Positions 17,280-27,520 of a stretch of DNA of 39,896 nt are shown here, in pieces. Below the pieces are notes generated by a model. That model did not search any database. It was not told the DNA's origin and worked only from the letters and a program-made list of their open reading frames with translations. A program made the position numbers and the translations under genes. Location: the NCBI GenBank assembly GCA_003663325.1, contig QMZT01000007.1, positions 1-39,896 of the forward strand, given 5' to 3'. Position 1 is the first letter of the stretch, and every line of letters starts with the position of its first letter. Source of the stretch: Candidatus Aenigmatarchaeota archaeon. Lineage in GTDB: Archaea; Aenigmatarchaeota; Aenigmatarchaeia; QMZP01; QMZT01.

Positions 17280-18332
17280 TTACTTAAAATGGAGCTCAAC
17301 TATATCCCCATCGCTTAGCAAATAACTACCCCCTACTATTTGCCCATCAAATTTTGCTGATGTGCCCCATATTCTTGCATACCTTAAATTCTCTGCAATA
17401 TCACTATGAATCCTTTCAGCCACGTTAAGAACGCTTGGTTGCCCTTTAAATACCAGAGGGCTTGACATATCTGGCTCCTTGCCGATTTTTTTGAGATAAA
17501 TCCTTACTAAACCAAGCCTTTCCCATATAGCTTTTTTTAAAACATCTATATTTTCACCTGTTTTTGCTGAAATGAAAACATCAACATCTCTTGCTTTTGC
17601 TAACTCCTCTTTGCTCATTTTATCTATCTTATTTAGAACCTTTATGCAAGGAACATAAACACAATTGCCCATAATAGCATCCATGACATCTTCGATTGCT
17701 ACGTTATCCTCTATAACCACATCTGCATTATAGATCTTAAATTTGAGCAGCACCTCTTTTACTATTTTTTTATCAATACCAGCGTTGCTTGGCATAATTA
17801 TATTTATACCGCCAGAGTAGCTTTTAGATATCTTTATCTTCGGCGCGCTTTTGTTTAGCCTGAAATTGGAATTGTGCAATTCTTTCTCTATACTCTTTAT
17901 TTGATCGGGGTTGTCAACCAATATTAATATCAAATCAGCCATTCTTGCAAACGAGAGTATCTCTTTACCTTTCCCTCTGCCCATGGATGCGCCTTCTATT
18001 ATGCCCGGTGCGTCAAAAATCTGTATTTTTGCTTTGTTATACTCCATTATCCCACATGTAACCTCAGTTGTTGTGAATTCGTAATCTCCAGTTTTTGAGT
18101 ACGCATTTGTTAGTGCGTTTAGAAGTGTAGATTTACCAACAGATGGATAGCCAACAATTGCTACACTTGCATCCCCAACTTTTCTTAAGCCTCTTCTTAC
18201 ACTTTTTGTACCCCTCTCTTCCCTAAGCCTTGCAAGCCTGGCTCTCAATAATGCTATATGGTGCTGGGTAGCTTTATTATATTTCGTTTTTCTCAATTCC
18301 TCCTTTATTTCCCTGAGCTTGTCCTCTTTCAT
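17280..18332 (-). CDS. DRG/Obg-family GTP-binding protein with TGS-like C-terminus
   Basis: GYPSVGKSTLLNALTNA (G1), DAPGIIEGAS (G3), NKID (G4). Confidence 0.94.
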   Translation of the reverse strand: MKEDKLREIKEELRKTKYNKATQHHIALLRARLARLREERGTKSVRRGLRKVGDASVAIVGYPSVGKSTLLNALTNAYSKTGDYEFTTTEVTCGIMEYNKAKIQIFDAPGIIEGASMGRGKGKEILSFARMADLILILVDNPDQIKSIEKELHNSNFRLNKSAPKIKISKSYSGGINIIMPSNAGIDKKIVKEVLLKFKIYNADVVIEDNVAIEDVMDAIMGNCVYVPCIKVLNKIDKMSKEELAKARDVDVFISAKTGENIDVLKKAIWERLGLVRIYLKKIGKEPDMSSPLVFKGQPSVLNVAERIHSDIAENLRYARIWGTSAKFDGQIVGGSYLLSDGDIVELHFK

Positions 18333-18366
18333 ATCTATTTATTTTATGTAAACCATAATATGTATT

Positions 18367-20007
18367 ATGATAATAGATGTGCAGCTATTGTTTGACATGG
18401 GACTTATAATAGTTTTCTCAACAATCCTTGCATACATTGCAAGGGCTCTAAAACAACCTTTGGTTGTGGCTTATGTTATTTCTGGAATAATCCTTGGCCC
18501 ACTTGGGCTGGGTTTAATAGTAAATAGTGCAGAAATAATGGTATTGGCAGAGCTTGGCGTAGCATTCCTGTTATTTGGCATTGGTTTAGAGATAGACTAT
18601 AAGGCATTAAAGAATGTTGGCATAGTGTCAGCTTCTGGTGCTTGCATACAAATGATACTTACATTCATTTTTGGTTATATGGTTGCTTTCTTCTTCTCAA
18701 TATCGCCCATGGAAAGAATATACATAGCATTGCTTGCTTCGTTCAGTAGCACCATGATAGTTACAAAATTGCTTGTTGATAAAAAGGAAATAAGAACATT
18801 GCATGGGAGGATAATGATAGGTATATTGATATTCCAAGACTTAGCAGCAATAATTTCAATCTCCTATTTGAACGCAATAGGCAGGCTATCACCAAACCTG
18901 TTGGGAATGGTTTTTATTAATGGTATCGGCCTGTTTTCCCTCGCTATTCTACTAAACAGATTCTTTTTCCCTAGGGTATTGGATTATGCTGCAACAAACC
19001 ATGATATATTTTTCCTCACAGCCATAACAACCTTTTTCTTCTTCATATCCCTTTCATACATATTAGGTTTTTCAATAGCGATAGGCGCGTTTATAGCAGG
19101 CTTAGCGCTTGCAAACTTTCCGTACAATATAGAGATAATAGGAGAGGCCAGAGCCTTAAGAGATTTTTTCTCTACCATATTTTTCTCAACACTTGGTATG
19201 CAGCTTAATGTGTTTGTTTTAAAGGATATGTTTGCATTCTTCATACTTATGCTGGTACTTTTAATTGTGGTTAAGCCCATGCTTCTCATTGCCATCTATA
19301 ATATTTTTGGTTATGGGTCGAAAACGGCTTTGGATATCGGGCTTGGTCTTGGTCAAGGGAGCGAGTTCATGTTTATAATAGCATCCCTGGGGTTGTTGCA
19401 TGCACATATCTCCAATGAGGTATACTCATTAATAATAAGTATCATAGTTATTTCTATAATTCTTACGCCCTATTTGATGAGGCTAAGGGACTTTATAAAT
19501 GAAAGGGTATTAAGGAGTGAAAGGGTTGCTGGTATGATAAAGAACCATGCCATTAAAAAACTTTCATCCTTACCTAAGAAGATTAAAGATCATATAGTGG
19601 TTATAGGATGCCATAGGACCGGAAGTTTGGTTATAAACTACTTAAAGAATAAAGGATACGATTTTGTAGCTATTGATCATGATCCAGAAGTTATAAAGGA
19701 TTTGATAAAAAGAAAGATTTATGCCATATATGGGGATGCAGAAAATATGGATGTTTTAAGCTCTGCAGGCATAGAAAAGGCATCTATAGTAGTGCTTGCT
19801 ATGCCTGATGTTGAGGCATCATTGTTTGTAACGAGCAAGCTCAAGAAGGTCAATCCTGGTGCAAGAATATTAGCCATCGCGCACACAGAAGAGGAGGCAA
19901 AAAAGCTACATATAGCAGGGTGTGATTTTGTTATAATACCCGAGATAGCGAGTAGTGAAAAGCTTGTAGATGGTATTTCCTACCTTCTTGGTGGAATGGA
20001 AAAATGA
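18367..20007 (+). CDS. CPA2-type cation:proton antiporter / KefB-like with TrkA-N domain
   Basis: Multispan N-terminal region (LAELGVAFLLFGIGLEIDY…FSSTMIVTKLL…GIGLGLGQGSEF-like) plus HIVVIGCHRTGSLVINYLKNKGYDFVAIDHDPE Rossmann motif. Confidence 0.93.
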   Translation: MIIDVQLLFDMGLIIVFSTILAYIARALKQPLVVAYVISGIILGPLGLGLIVNSAEIMVLAELGVAFLLFGIGLEIDYKALKNVGIVSASGACIQMILTFIFGYMVAFFFSISPMERIYIALLASFSSTMIVTKLLVDKKEIRTLHGRIMIGILIFQDLAAIISISYLNAIGRLSPNLLGMVFINGIGLFSLAILLNRFFFPRVLDYAATNHDIFFLTAITTFFFFISLSYILGFSIAIGAFIAGLALANFPYNIEIIGEARALRDFFSTIFFSTLGMQLNVFVLKDMFAFFILMLVLLIVVKPMLLIAIYNIFGYGSKTALDIGLGLGQGSEFMFIIASLGLLHAHISNEVYSLIISIIVISIILTPYLMRLRDFINERVLRSERVAGMIKNHAIKKLSSLPKKIKDHIVVIGCHRTGSLVINYLKNKGYDFVAIDHDPEVIKDLIKRKIYAIYGDAENMDVLSSAGIEKASIVVLAMPDVEASLFVTSKLKKVNPGARILAIAHTEEEAKKLHIAGCDFVIIPEIASSEKLVDGISYLLGGMEK

Positions 20008-20807
20008 CAAGGGATCAACATTTCATGATTAATAAGAATGTAATGGAAAGGGTTTTGGAGTGCTCCAAAATAAATAGAGATGATATTGTTTTGGAGATCG
20101 GTGCTGGTACAGGTAGCTTGACGGTGATGCTTGCAGAGAGGGCAAAAAGGGTAATAGCCATAGAGATAGATGAAGGCTTTGAGGACAAGCTCAATGAAAT
20201 TGCCAAAAAATATGGCAATATTAAAGTTATTATTGGGAATGCATTAGAGATTATAAAGAAGGTTAGCGATTTTAATAAAATCATTTCAAATCCACCTTAC
20301 TCTATCCTTGAGCCTTTGCTTTACCTTTTGCCAACAAAGCATTTTGAGCTGTGCGTGCTAACAATTCCAACAAACTTCTTCAAGAGAATAACAGGCAACA
20401 AAACAAAACTCTCACTTTTTGTTTCATCTACGTTCACCATCAAAAAGATATGCGATGTAAGCAGATACTCATTTACGCCTGTACCAAAAACGGACTCTGT
20501 TATAGTATTGTTAAAAATTATTGATAGCAAGGGATACAAAAGGAGAAAGGCAGATTATATTATCAGAGAGGTGTTTATGCAAAGGGACAAAAAAATGAAG
20601 AATGCGTTGAGGGAGGCGTTAATAAGATTCTATGAAAACGTATGTGATAAAAAACTAACGAAGAGGGAGGCAAGAGGAATAATAAGTAGCTTAGTTATTA
20701 AAGAAACATTACTAGATAAGAAAGTAGCGGAAATGGGCTATAGAGAAATTAAATACCTTGCAGACAAAATTAAAAAACTAGCCGAGAATCTTTGTGAAAA
20801 CCTCTGA
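20004..20807 (+). CDS. rsmA: 16S rRNA dimethyladenosine transferase (KsgA/Dim1)
   Basis: DQHFMINKNVMERVLE, VLEIGAGTGSLTVMLAERAKRVIAIEID, IISNPPYSI; ATGA overlap with upstream gene. Confidence 0.94.
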   Translation: MTRDQHFMINKNVMERVLECSKINRDDIVLEIGAGTGSLTVMLAERAKRVIAIEIDEGFEDKLNEIAKKYGNIKVIIGNALEIIKKVSDFNKIISNPPYSILEPLLYLLPTKHFELCVLTIPTNFFKRITGNKTKLSLFVSSTFTIKKICDVSRYSFTPVPKTDSVIVLLKIIDSKGYKRRKADYIIREVFMQRDKKMKNALREALIRFYENVCDKKLTKREARGIISSLVIKETLLDKKVAEMGYREIKYLADKIKKLAENLCENL

Positions 20808-21401
20808 TGCATTTTTTAATACAGGTTCGCCATGCCCAGGCAGAATTTTCTCTACGCTTAATTTTGATAACCTTTCTATAGAAAGTGCAAGTTTTTGCGG
20901 ATCACCACCAGGTAAATCACTCCTGCCGACCCCATCTGCAAATAACGTGTCGCCTGTGAACAGAATCCCCTTATTTTTATCGTAAATACATACGCTACCT
21001 TCTGTATGACCAGGCGTATGCATAATTTTCAGGCCCGCTAACTCATCTCCATCATTCAATTTAATCCCAACCTTCATAGGGTGTAGCTTGCCATCAAAGA
21101 AATCTGCCTTTGTCATTTTAATATCTGCATTTTCAATGTATGTTGCATCATCTTTGTGTATAGCAATCTTTGCATTGTAAAAGTAGCCATTTCCGCCTAT
21201 ATGATCGAAATGGCAATGCGTATTTATTATTAGTTTAAAGCTGTCAAAGCTTTTATTAATCCTTTTCAACATATCATAAAGTCTTGTGAAGTTGAAGCCT
21301 GTACCAGTATCTATAACAGTATCACCAATAATGTAAATATTTGAATCAAGATCAGAAAGGGCTATCATGATAATATCTTCATCGATTTTAAGCATTCTCA
21401 T
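20778..21401 (-). CDS. MBL-fold hydrolase (glyoxalase II-like)
   Basis: NTHCHFDHIGGN, HTPGHTEGSVCIY, FTGDTLFADGVGRSDLPGGD, LPGHGEP. Confidence 0.93.
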   Translation of the reverse strand: MRMLKIDEDIIMIALSDLDSNIYIIGDTVIDTGTGFNFTRLYDMLKRINKSFDSFKLIINTHCHFDHIGGNGYFYNAKIAIHKDDATYIENADIKMTKADFFDGKLHPMKVGIKLNDGDELAGLKIMHTPGHTEGSVCIYDKNKGILFTGDTLFADGVGRSDLPGGDPQKLALSIERLSKLSVEKILPGHGEPVLKNASEVFTKILG

Positions 21402-21438
21402 AGTCCCCTTTGAAATATTAGAGCATAAAAATTTAAGT

Positions 21439-22641
21439 CTACCGCTTAAATATCTTTACTATTTCCTGCATGCTTTTTATAAATATTTCTGCCTCTTTCA
21501 ATGTGTTGTAAAGGTAAAAGGACAGCCTTACAGAACCCTTTATACCATGAGAGTTAAACCATGAATGTGCACAGTGTTTGCCTGCTCTAACCATTATGTT
21601 TGCCATCTCATCCAAAAGCAAGGCTACTTCATAAACATCAATACCTTCTTTGTAAAATGATAGTATACTTTTTCTTTCACGTGCATCTTTTGGCCCTATT
21701 ATATTGAAGCCTAGATCCAAGATGCTTTTAGTTATCTTTCTATTTATCTTTTCTTCTCTCTCCTCTATATTATCCAAGCCAACCCTTCGCAGATACCTTG
21801 CTGCTTCTCCAAGCCCTATAAACCCTGCATAATTCTGAAGCCCTGCCTCAAACCTTTCTGGTGGATCAAGCATCTCATAGCTTTTATAAGTGGTGTTGCT
21901 AACAGTTTCCCCTCCTGTTATGAACGGCTTTAGTGATTTAAGTGCTTCATATTTTCCATAGAGGCAGCCAGTTCCTGTTGGTCCAAGCATCTTATGGCCA
22001 GAAAATGCAATAAAGTCTGCGTCCAGCTTTTTTACATCAATTTTTGTGTGCGGGACTGATTGGGCCGCATCTATGAGCACAGGAACATCATTACCATGTG
22101 CTATTTCTATTATTTCTTTGATAGGCATAACGCTACCATCGAAATTTGAAATGTGAACAACAGATACGAGTTTCGCTTTCTTCACATTTTTCTCAAATCG
22201 ATCAAAATCAAAATGCTTGGTAGTTTTTATTATTACATGCTTTATTCCGGCTCTTTCCTCAAGTATCTTCCACGGAAGCATGTTTGAATTATGCTCTTTA
22301 TCTGTTGTTATAACAACATCACCCTTTTTAAAATCAAAGGAATGTGCAACGAGGTTTATTGCCTCAGTTGCATTCTTCAAAAACACTATCTCTTCTGGCC
22401 TGGCATTTATGAAATTGGCTATCTCCTCTCTTGCCTTCATGTATGCCTCTGTCGCCTCGTTTCCCAATCTATGAGTACTTCTACCTACACATGAGGGAAA
22501 TAATTCATAGTACTCTAGCATGGCATTTATTACCTGTTTCGGTTTAAGACTCATGCATGCGCTATCAAAATATACTATCTTCTTACCATTTATCCTTCTT
22601 TTAAGTAATGGAAAGTCCTCCCTTATCTTATTTACATTCAT
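21439..22641 (-). CDS. Cysteine desulfurase (SufS-like, class V aminotransferase fold)
   Basis: YFDSACMSLKPKQVI, FLKNATEAINLVAHS, DFIAFSGHKMLGPTGTGCLYGK (PLP Lys), VRAGKHCAHSW. Confidence 0.93.
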   Translation of the reverse strand: MNVNKIREDFPLLKRRINGKKIVYFDSACMSLKPKQVINAMLEYYELFPSCVGRSTHRLGNEATEAYMKAREEIANFINARPEEIVFLKNATEAINLVAHSFDFKKGDVVITTDKEHNSNMLPWKILEERAGIKHVIIKTTKHFDFDRFEKNVKKAKLVSVVHISNFDGSVMPIKEIIEIAHGNDVPVLIDAAQSVPHTKIDVKKLDADFIAFSGHKMLGPTGTGCLYGKYEALKSLKPFITGGETVSNTTYKSYEMLDPPERFEAGLQNYAGFIGLGEAARYLRRVGLDNIEEREEKINRKITKSILDLGFNIIGPKDARERKSILSFYKEGIDVYEVALLLDEMANIMVRAGKHCAHSWFNSHGIKGSVRLSFYLYNTLKEAEIFIKSMQEIVKIFKR

Positions 22642-22682
22642 AATACCATGATTTTAATTAGATTTTAATTAATATAGTTTAT

Positions 22683-23672
22683 ATGGAAACAAAAATACTC
22701 ACACATGCAGATTGTGATGGTATTTGCGCAGGAGCCATAGCTTTAAGCGCATTCCCAAATGCTGAGGTATTTTTCACAAAGCCCGTCTCACTTCTCGATG
22801 ATCTCAGCTCATGTGATGCTAAAAAAATAATAATATGTGATATAGCTATAGATAGAAGGTATGAGAGCGAGCTGATACAGCTTTTTGAATCGCTGAATAA
22901 AAAAGGCACCATGCTTTATTACTTTGACCACCATCCCATAAGGAGAAATACAAAGGCAAGTATTATGCAATCATCAATATTTATTCATAAGATCGGTGTC
23001 AGCGCGTCTGAGCTTGTGTATAGGTATTTCAAAGATAACCTGCCAAAGGAGAGGGTATGGATAGCGATATATGGAGCAATAGGGGACTACACAGATAATA
23101 CAAAGTCGTTTAGGAAGGAGCTTGCAAATTGGGACAAAAATTCACTTTACTTTGAGGTCTCAACAATAATACTTGGAATAAAGGATAAGAGATTTGAGAG
23201 CTATGACGGGAAAAGAGAAATAGTATATGCACTTGCAAACGGTAATATACCATCAGAGGTTCCAGAACTGGTAGAATCTGCAAAAAAGGCTGCAAAGAGG
23301 GAGTTTGAGCTTTATGAAGAAATTAAAGAAAAGGCTGTGAGGGATGGTGTTGTTGGCTATGTTTTTGATCCAGAACATTTTGGATTTAGAAGCGCCTCTG
23401 CGCTTTTTTCAGCTACTGTGACTAATGCATTAATTGGCATATGTGTTCATACGAGAAAGAATAAGCTTGACCTCACCATAAGGAGCAGGGATGAAACCAT
23501 AACGCTAAATAGGCTTGCAGAGGATGTTGCAATATCATTAGGAGGGAGTGGTGGTGGTCATGAAAGGGCTGCTGGAGCGAGAATACCAAAAGGTACATTT
23601 GATAGGTTTTTAGAGGCTGTCAATGCTATATTCTCGGACAAAAAGAAAAGGTCAAGGTACCTAAAGCACTGA
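22683..23672 (+). CDS. DHH-family phosphoesterase (RecJ-like, with DHHA1)
   Basis: THADCDGICAGAIAL, YYFDHHP, GAIGDYTDN, LGGSGGGHERAAGARIP. Confidence 0.92.
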   Translation: METKILTHADCDGICAGAIALSAFPNAEVFFTKPVSLLDDLSSCDAKKIIICDIAIDRRYESELIQLFESLNKKGTMLYYFDHHPIRRNTKASIMQSSIFIHKIGVSASELVYRYFKDNLPKERVWIAIYGAIGDYTDNTKSFRKELANWDKNSLYFEVSTIILGIKDKRFESYDGKREIVYALANGNIPSEVPELVESAKKAAKREFELYEEIKEKAVRDGVVGYVFDPEHFGFRSASALFSATVTNALIGICVHTRKNKLDLTIRSRDETITLNRLAEDVAISLGGSGGGHERAAGARIPKGTFDRFLEAVNAIFSDKKKRSRYLKH

Positions 23673-24257
23673 TACCTCAATATTTGTACGTACTATCTCA
23701 TACCCCTCAACATGCTCGCTTGTCGTGTTTATAAATGATATCCTGATGCTGTTTGTGCCTGCTTTTGATGCCCCCGGATTGAGCTTTATTATATACCTTG
23801 TCTTCTTTTTTTCATCCTCAAGCGTCCTGTACCACAGCCTGAACTTGATGAAATTCTCACTACCCCTTTTCTCCCCCTCAAAGAATATAACACCTGGGAC
23901 TTCTCCATAGTATGTCACATTCTCTATATTTGCCGTGTTCATTGGTATCTCGCCGTCCGTTAAAATGGGCTGCTGAATGTGCATGAGAAATATTATAGAG
24001 TTGTTTTTCTCGTTGATGCTCATAAGCCCCTTTACCGGAAATAGTACTTCATCACTGCACCCTGTTTTTTTGGTGCATCTCGCAACCGTTACTATTCTAT
24101 CGTTTAATGTGTCCATGAATCGCGAAGCAGTTAAGAATTGACTGGTTGTTGTCCTTTTTTCTATTAAAGGCTTGCCCCAGAAATACGCTACTCCTACGAG
24201 TGATACAATAATGCCTGCTATCAATACAAGTGATATAACTTCGGTTTGCGCTTTCAT
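23661..24257 (-). CDS. Type IV pilin-like exported protein
   Basis: MKAQTEVISLVLIAGIIVSLVGVAYFWGKPLIEK: class III-like leader and single hydrophobic helix; remainder unrecognised. Confidence 0.65.
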   Translation of the reverse strand: MKAQTEVISLVLIAGIIVSLVGVAYFWGKPLIEKRTTTSQFLTASRFMDTLNDRIVTVARCTKKTGCSDEVLFPVKGLMSINEKNNSIIFLMHIQQPILTDGEIPMNTANIENVTYYGEVPGVIFFEGEKRGSENFIKFRLWYRTLEDEKKKTRYIIKLNPGASKAGTNSIRISFINTTSEHVEGYEIVRTNIEVSVL

Positions 24258-24290
24258 CTTTTTATTTATTCTACTTCTTTCTATAAATAA

Positions 24291-24485
24291 TTAAGCCTTT
24301 TCTATCTTTATGCATTGAACTGGGCATGCATCGGCCGCTTCCTTATTACATCCAAGCTCTTCAATCTCTGTTTTTATTGGTTTGGATTTCCCATCGCTCT
24401 CCATCTTCCAGTTATCAGGGCATATGGATGCGCAAGCCCCACAGCCTATGCATGCATCTCTATCCTGTTCTATCTTCCATGCCAT
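24291..24485 (-). CDS. Small ferredoxin with one CxxCxxC…CP cluster motif
   Basis: DACIGCGACASICPDNW…EAADACPVQCIKI; directly downstream of porB. Confidence 0.93.
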   Translation of the reverse strand: MAWKIEQDRDACIGCGACASICPDNWKMESDGKSKPIKTEIEELGCNKEAADACPVQCIKIEKA

Positions 24486-24486
24486 G

Positions 24487-25416
24487 CTATCCCTCCTTTG
24501 AGATTTCCTCCAATTTTAATAATTTTTCCCATTCCTCATTAATATGATTTTGAAGCTTCTCAACCATCCATTTATTTTCTTCTTTTAGCATATATCTGAA
24601 TCTTCTTTGTGTCTTAAGAAACTCTTCTATAGGTAAGGGTTTTGCAGGCTTATAATTTATTCTATACTTACCGTTTTCAACCTCATATATGGGCCAGAAT
24701 CTTGTTTCTACAGCAAGCTTGCTTATTTCAACTGTTTTATGCGGCGCATACCCCCAATTAAGTACACAGGGCGAAAATATATTTATGAATGAGGGGCCAT
24801 CACTGGCTATAGCCTTCTTTACCTTGTTATGCAAATCTGGAAGATTTGCTATGCTTGCTTGTGCTACATAAGGTATATTATGGGCAGCAGCTATCTGGGT
24901 CAGGTTTTTTCTAAATTCCATTTTTCCTGCCTCAACCCTACCATAAGGTGCTGTCGTTGTTTCAGCTCCATAGGGTGTGGCGCCGCTTCTCTGATTCCCC
25001 GTATTCATGTATGCTTCGTTATCGTAGCATATATATAGGAATCTGTGACCCCTTTCCCATGCCCCGGACAATGCCTGCAAACCAATATCATACGTGCCAC
25101 CATCACCACCAAATGCAATAAACCTTATATCCCTATTAATCTTACCCTTTTCCTTTAATACTTCGTATGCAGCAACAATACCAGACATAGTTGATGCCGC
25201 GTTCTCAAATGCTGAATGTATCCACGGAACCTTCCATGCAGTGTAAGGGTATATAGTTGTTGTTACTTCCATACAGCCTGTTGCACATGCCACAACAACA
25301 TCATCCTCTATAGCAGCCAAAACATTCCTAACTATTATACCTATAGGGCAGCCGGCACAAGCCCCATGCCCAGACACAAACCTCTCTTTCTTTTCTACCA
25401 TTTCCTTAAAATTCAT
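24487..25416 (-). CDS. porB: Pyruvate:ferredoxin oxidoreductase, beta subunit
   Basis: GHGACAGCPIGIIVRNVL…TGCMEVTTTIYPYTAWKVPWIHSAFENAA…GGDGGTYDIGLQALSGA. Confidence 0.95.
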   Translation of the reverse strand: MNFKEMVEKKERFVSGHGACAGCPIGIIVRNVLAAIEDDVVVACATGCMEVTTTIYPYTAWKVPWIHSAFENAASTMSGIVAAYEVLKEKGKINRDIRFIAFGGDGGTYDIGLQALSGAWERGHRFLYICYDNEAYMNTGNQRSGATPYGAETTTAPYGRVEAGKMEFRKNLTQIAAAHNIPYVAQASIANLPDLHNKVKKAIASDGPSFINIFSPCVLNWGYAPHKTVEISKLAVETRFWPIYEVENGKYRINYKPAKPLPIEEFLKTQRRFRYMLKEENKWMVEKLQNHINEEWEKLLKLEEISKEG

Positions 25417-26591
25417 TCTTCACCTCTACATCCTATATATTTCATGCTTTCTGTAAGCTCACCCTCAAGTAGCTCATTAAACACATTTTCTATTTCATTT
25501 TCCGTTATTTCTCTCCCACCAAGGCCAAATACGTAGCTTTGCACCTTTGGCCTGGAGGTAAGGGAATAAAGAGCGTTCCTTATTTCTGTATAAAGGGGTG
25601 GGTATGCACCGTAAGACATGGATCTATCAAGCACACCTATATAGCTTGTATCTTTAAGCGCAGCTGCAATTTCCTTGTAAGGGAATGGTCTGAATACCCT
25701 TATTTTTAGCAGACCAACCTTCTTTCCTCGAGCCCTCATTCTATCAATAACAGCCTTTGTTGTACCGGCTGTGGAGCTCATTGTTACTATCACAGCTTCC
25801 GCATCCTCAAGCTTGTATCTCTCAAAATACCCATACCTTCTCTTGCTCACATGCCAAAACTCATCTGCAACCTCCTTTATTACACTTTTTGCCGTTTCCA
25901 TAGCATGCTCCTGCTGTCTTTTTGTTTCAAAGTAGAAATCTTGAAGTTGGATAGAACCAAATGTAACAGGATTTTTGGTATCAAGTAATGTATAAGGTGG
26001 TTCATAGCTCCCTACAAAATCCCCAACTATGTTATCTTCCAGCAGTGTTACATTTTGCACACCGTGACTTGTTATAAATCCATCTTGCATTACCATAACA
26101 GGCAACATAACATCCCTGTGTTCTGCAATCTTAACAGCCATGATAAAATTATCATAAGCTTCCTGAGCATTCTCGCTATAAATCTGTATCCACCCATGAT
26201 CCCTTGCACCCATGCTATCACTGTGATCGCAATGTATATTTATAGGTGCAGACAATGCCCTGTTTGCCACAGCCATAACTATGGGTAATCTTAAACCGCT
26301 TGCAACACCAAGCATCTCCCACATTAATGCCAAGCCTGCAGAGCTTGTAGCAGTCATTGCCCTTGCTCCAGCTGCACACGCTCCAATGCATGCACTCATT
26401 GCAGAATGCTCCGACTCCACCCTTATCATTTTTGTTCTAACTACACCATTTGCAACAAATTTTGCAAATTGCTCAACAATAGGTGTTTGAGGTGTTATTG
26501 GATAGGCTGCAACAACATCTGGTTCTATTTGCCTCATAGCTTCAGCAATTGCATATGCACCTGTGAGCGCCTTCATACCATCACTTTTCAC
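25413..26591 (-). CDS. porA: Pyruvate:ferredoxin oxidoreductase, alpha subunit
   Basis: TGAYAIAEAMRQIEPDVVAAYPITPQTPIVEQFAKFV…VESEHSAMSACIGACAAGARAMTATSSAGLALM. Confidence 0.95.
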   Translation of the reverse strand: MKSDGMKALTGAYAIAEAMRQIEPDVVAAYPITPQTPIVEQFAKFVANGVVRTKMIRVESEHSAMSACIGACAAGARAMTATSSAGLALMWEMLGVASGLRLPIVMAVANRALSAPINIHCDHSDSMGARDHGWIQIYSENAQEAYDNFIMAVKIAEHRDVMLPVMVMQDGFITSHGVQNVTLLEDNIVGDFVGSYEPPYTLLDTKNPVTFGSIQLQDFYFETKRQQEHAMETAKSVIKEVADEFWHVSKRRYGYFERYKLEDAEAVIVTMSSTAGTTKAVIDRMRARGKKVGLLKIRVFRPFPYKEIAAALKDTSYIGVLDRSMSYGAYPPLYTEIRNALYSLTSRPKVQSYVFGLGGREITENEIENVFNELLEGELTESMKYIGCRGEE

Positions 26592-26898
26592 TTTCCTTTT
26601 CCTCTTCCATCTTTATTGCCTTCACAGGGCACATATTTGCACATATACCACAACCCTTACAATATTCATAATCTATTCTAACCTTTCCATTCTCGACCTT
26701 TATTGCATTATCTGGACAATATGCATAGCATGTAAAACAATTTATACACTTAGCCTTGTCGAGTATTGGTCTAAATGATCGCCAGCTCCCTGTTTTTTTA
26801 AGTAAAGAAGAGCCAGCATTTGTAACTATGCCACCTATAGGTATTTCCTTCCAACCCGGCTTTTTCTTCAATATTTTTTCTGTTGGAAATCGCTCCAT
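26581..26898 (-). CDS. porD: Pyruvate:ferredoxin oxidoreductase, delta (2x4Fe-4S) subunit
   Basis: KCINCFTCYAYCPDNAI…EYCKGCGICANMCPVKAI. Confidence 0.94.
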   Translation of the reverse strand: MERFPTEKILKKKPGWKEIPIGGIVTNAGSSLLKKTGSWRSFRPILDKAKCINCFTCYAYCPDNAIKVENGKVRIDYEYCKGCGICANMCPVKAIKMEEEKESEK

Positions 26899-26900
26899 TT

Positions 26901-27470
26901 TTATTCACCTCTTACCTCTTTATAACCCCTCATTAATGCCTCTATATTAGCTTTCGTCAGCTCTTCTCCAAGCTTTTTCAAAAACATAGCCTTTATCTTC
27001 TCTTTGAGCTTGGATATATCCACAATATTTGTTATTTTTATTAAGGCGCCGAGCATTGCTATATTTGGTATATTTCTCTTAAGCGTTTCCAACGCTATTT
27101 TTGTTGCATCAACAACATAGACCTTGCCCCCAAATTTTGTTTTTTTCTTTATGCTTTTTGCATCGTATTTTGTATTAACTAACAATATACCATCCTTACC
27201 TAAGCCCTCTGTTACATCAACAGAATCAAGCAATGTTGGGTCAATTACAATAACTATGTTTGGATTGACAACAGGCTGATACGTCTTTATTGGGGTATCG
27301 GATATCCTTACAAATGTTTTCATGGGGGCGCCGGACCTCTCAGGCCCATACTCTGGAAATGCCTGTATATACTTTCCATCATCCAACGCGCTTTCTGCAA
27401 CAAGCTGAGCAGCAGACTTTGCGCCTTGTCCACCTCTTCCATGAAACCTTATTTCAATCATATTAACCAT
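26901..27470 (-). CDS. porC: Pyruvate:ferredoxin oxidoreductase, gamma subunit
   Basis: IRFHGRGGQGAKSAAQLVAESAL…QAFPEYGPERSGAPMKTFVRIS. Confidence 0.95.
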   Translation of the reverse strand: MVNMIEIRFHGRGGQGAKSAAQLVAESALDDGKYIQAFPEYGPERSGAPMKTFVRISDTPIKTYQPVVNPNIVIVIDPTLLDSVDVTEGLGKDGILLVNTKYDAKSIKKKTKFGGKVYVVDATKIALETLKRNIPNIAMLGALIKITNIVDISKLKEKIKAMFLKKLGEELTKANIEALMRGYKEVRGE

Positions 27471-27520
27471 TATTCTCTATTTCCCTTTACCTGTATAAAT
27501 AATTTTCTACTCCTTCTGGC

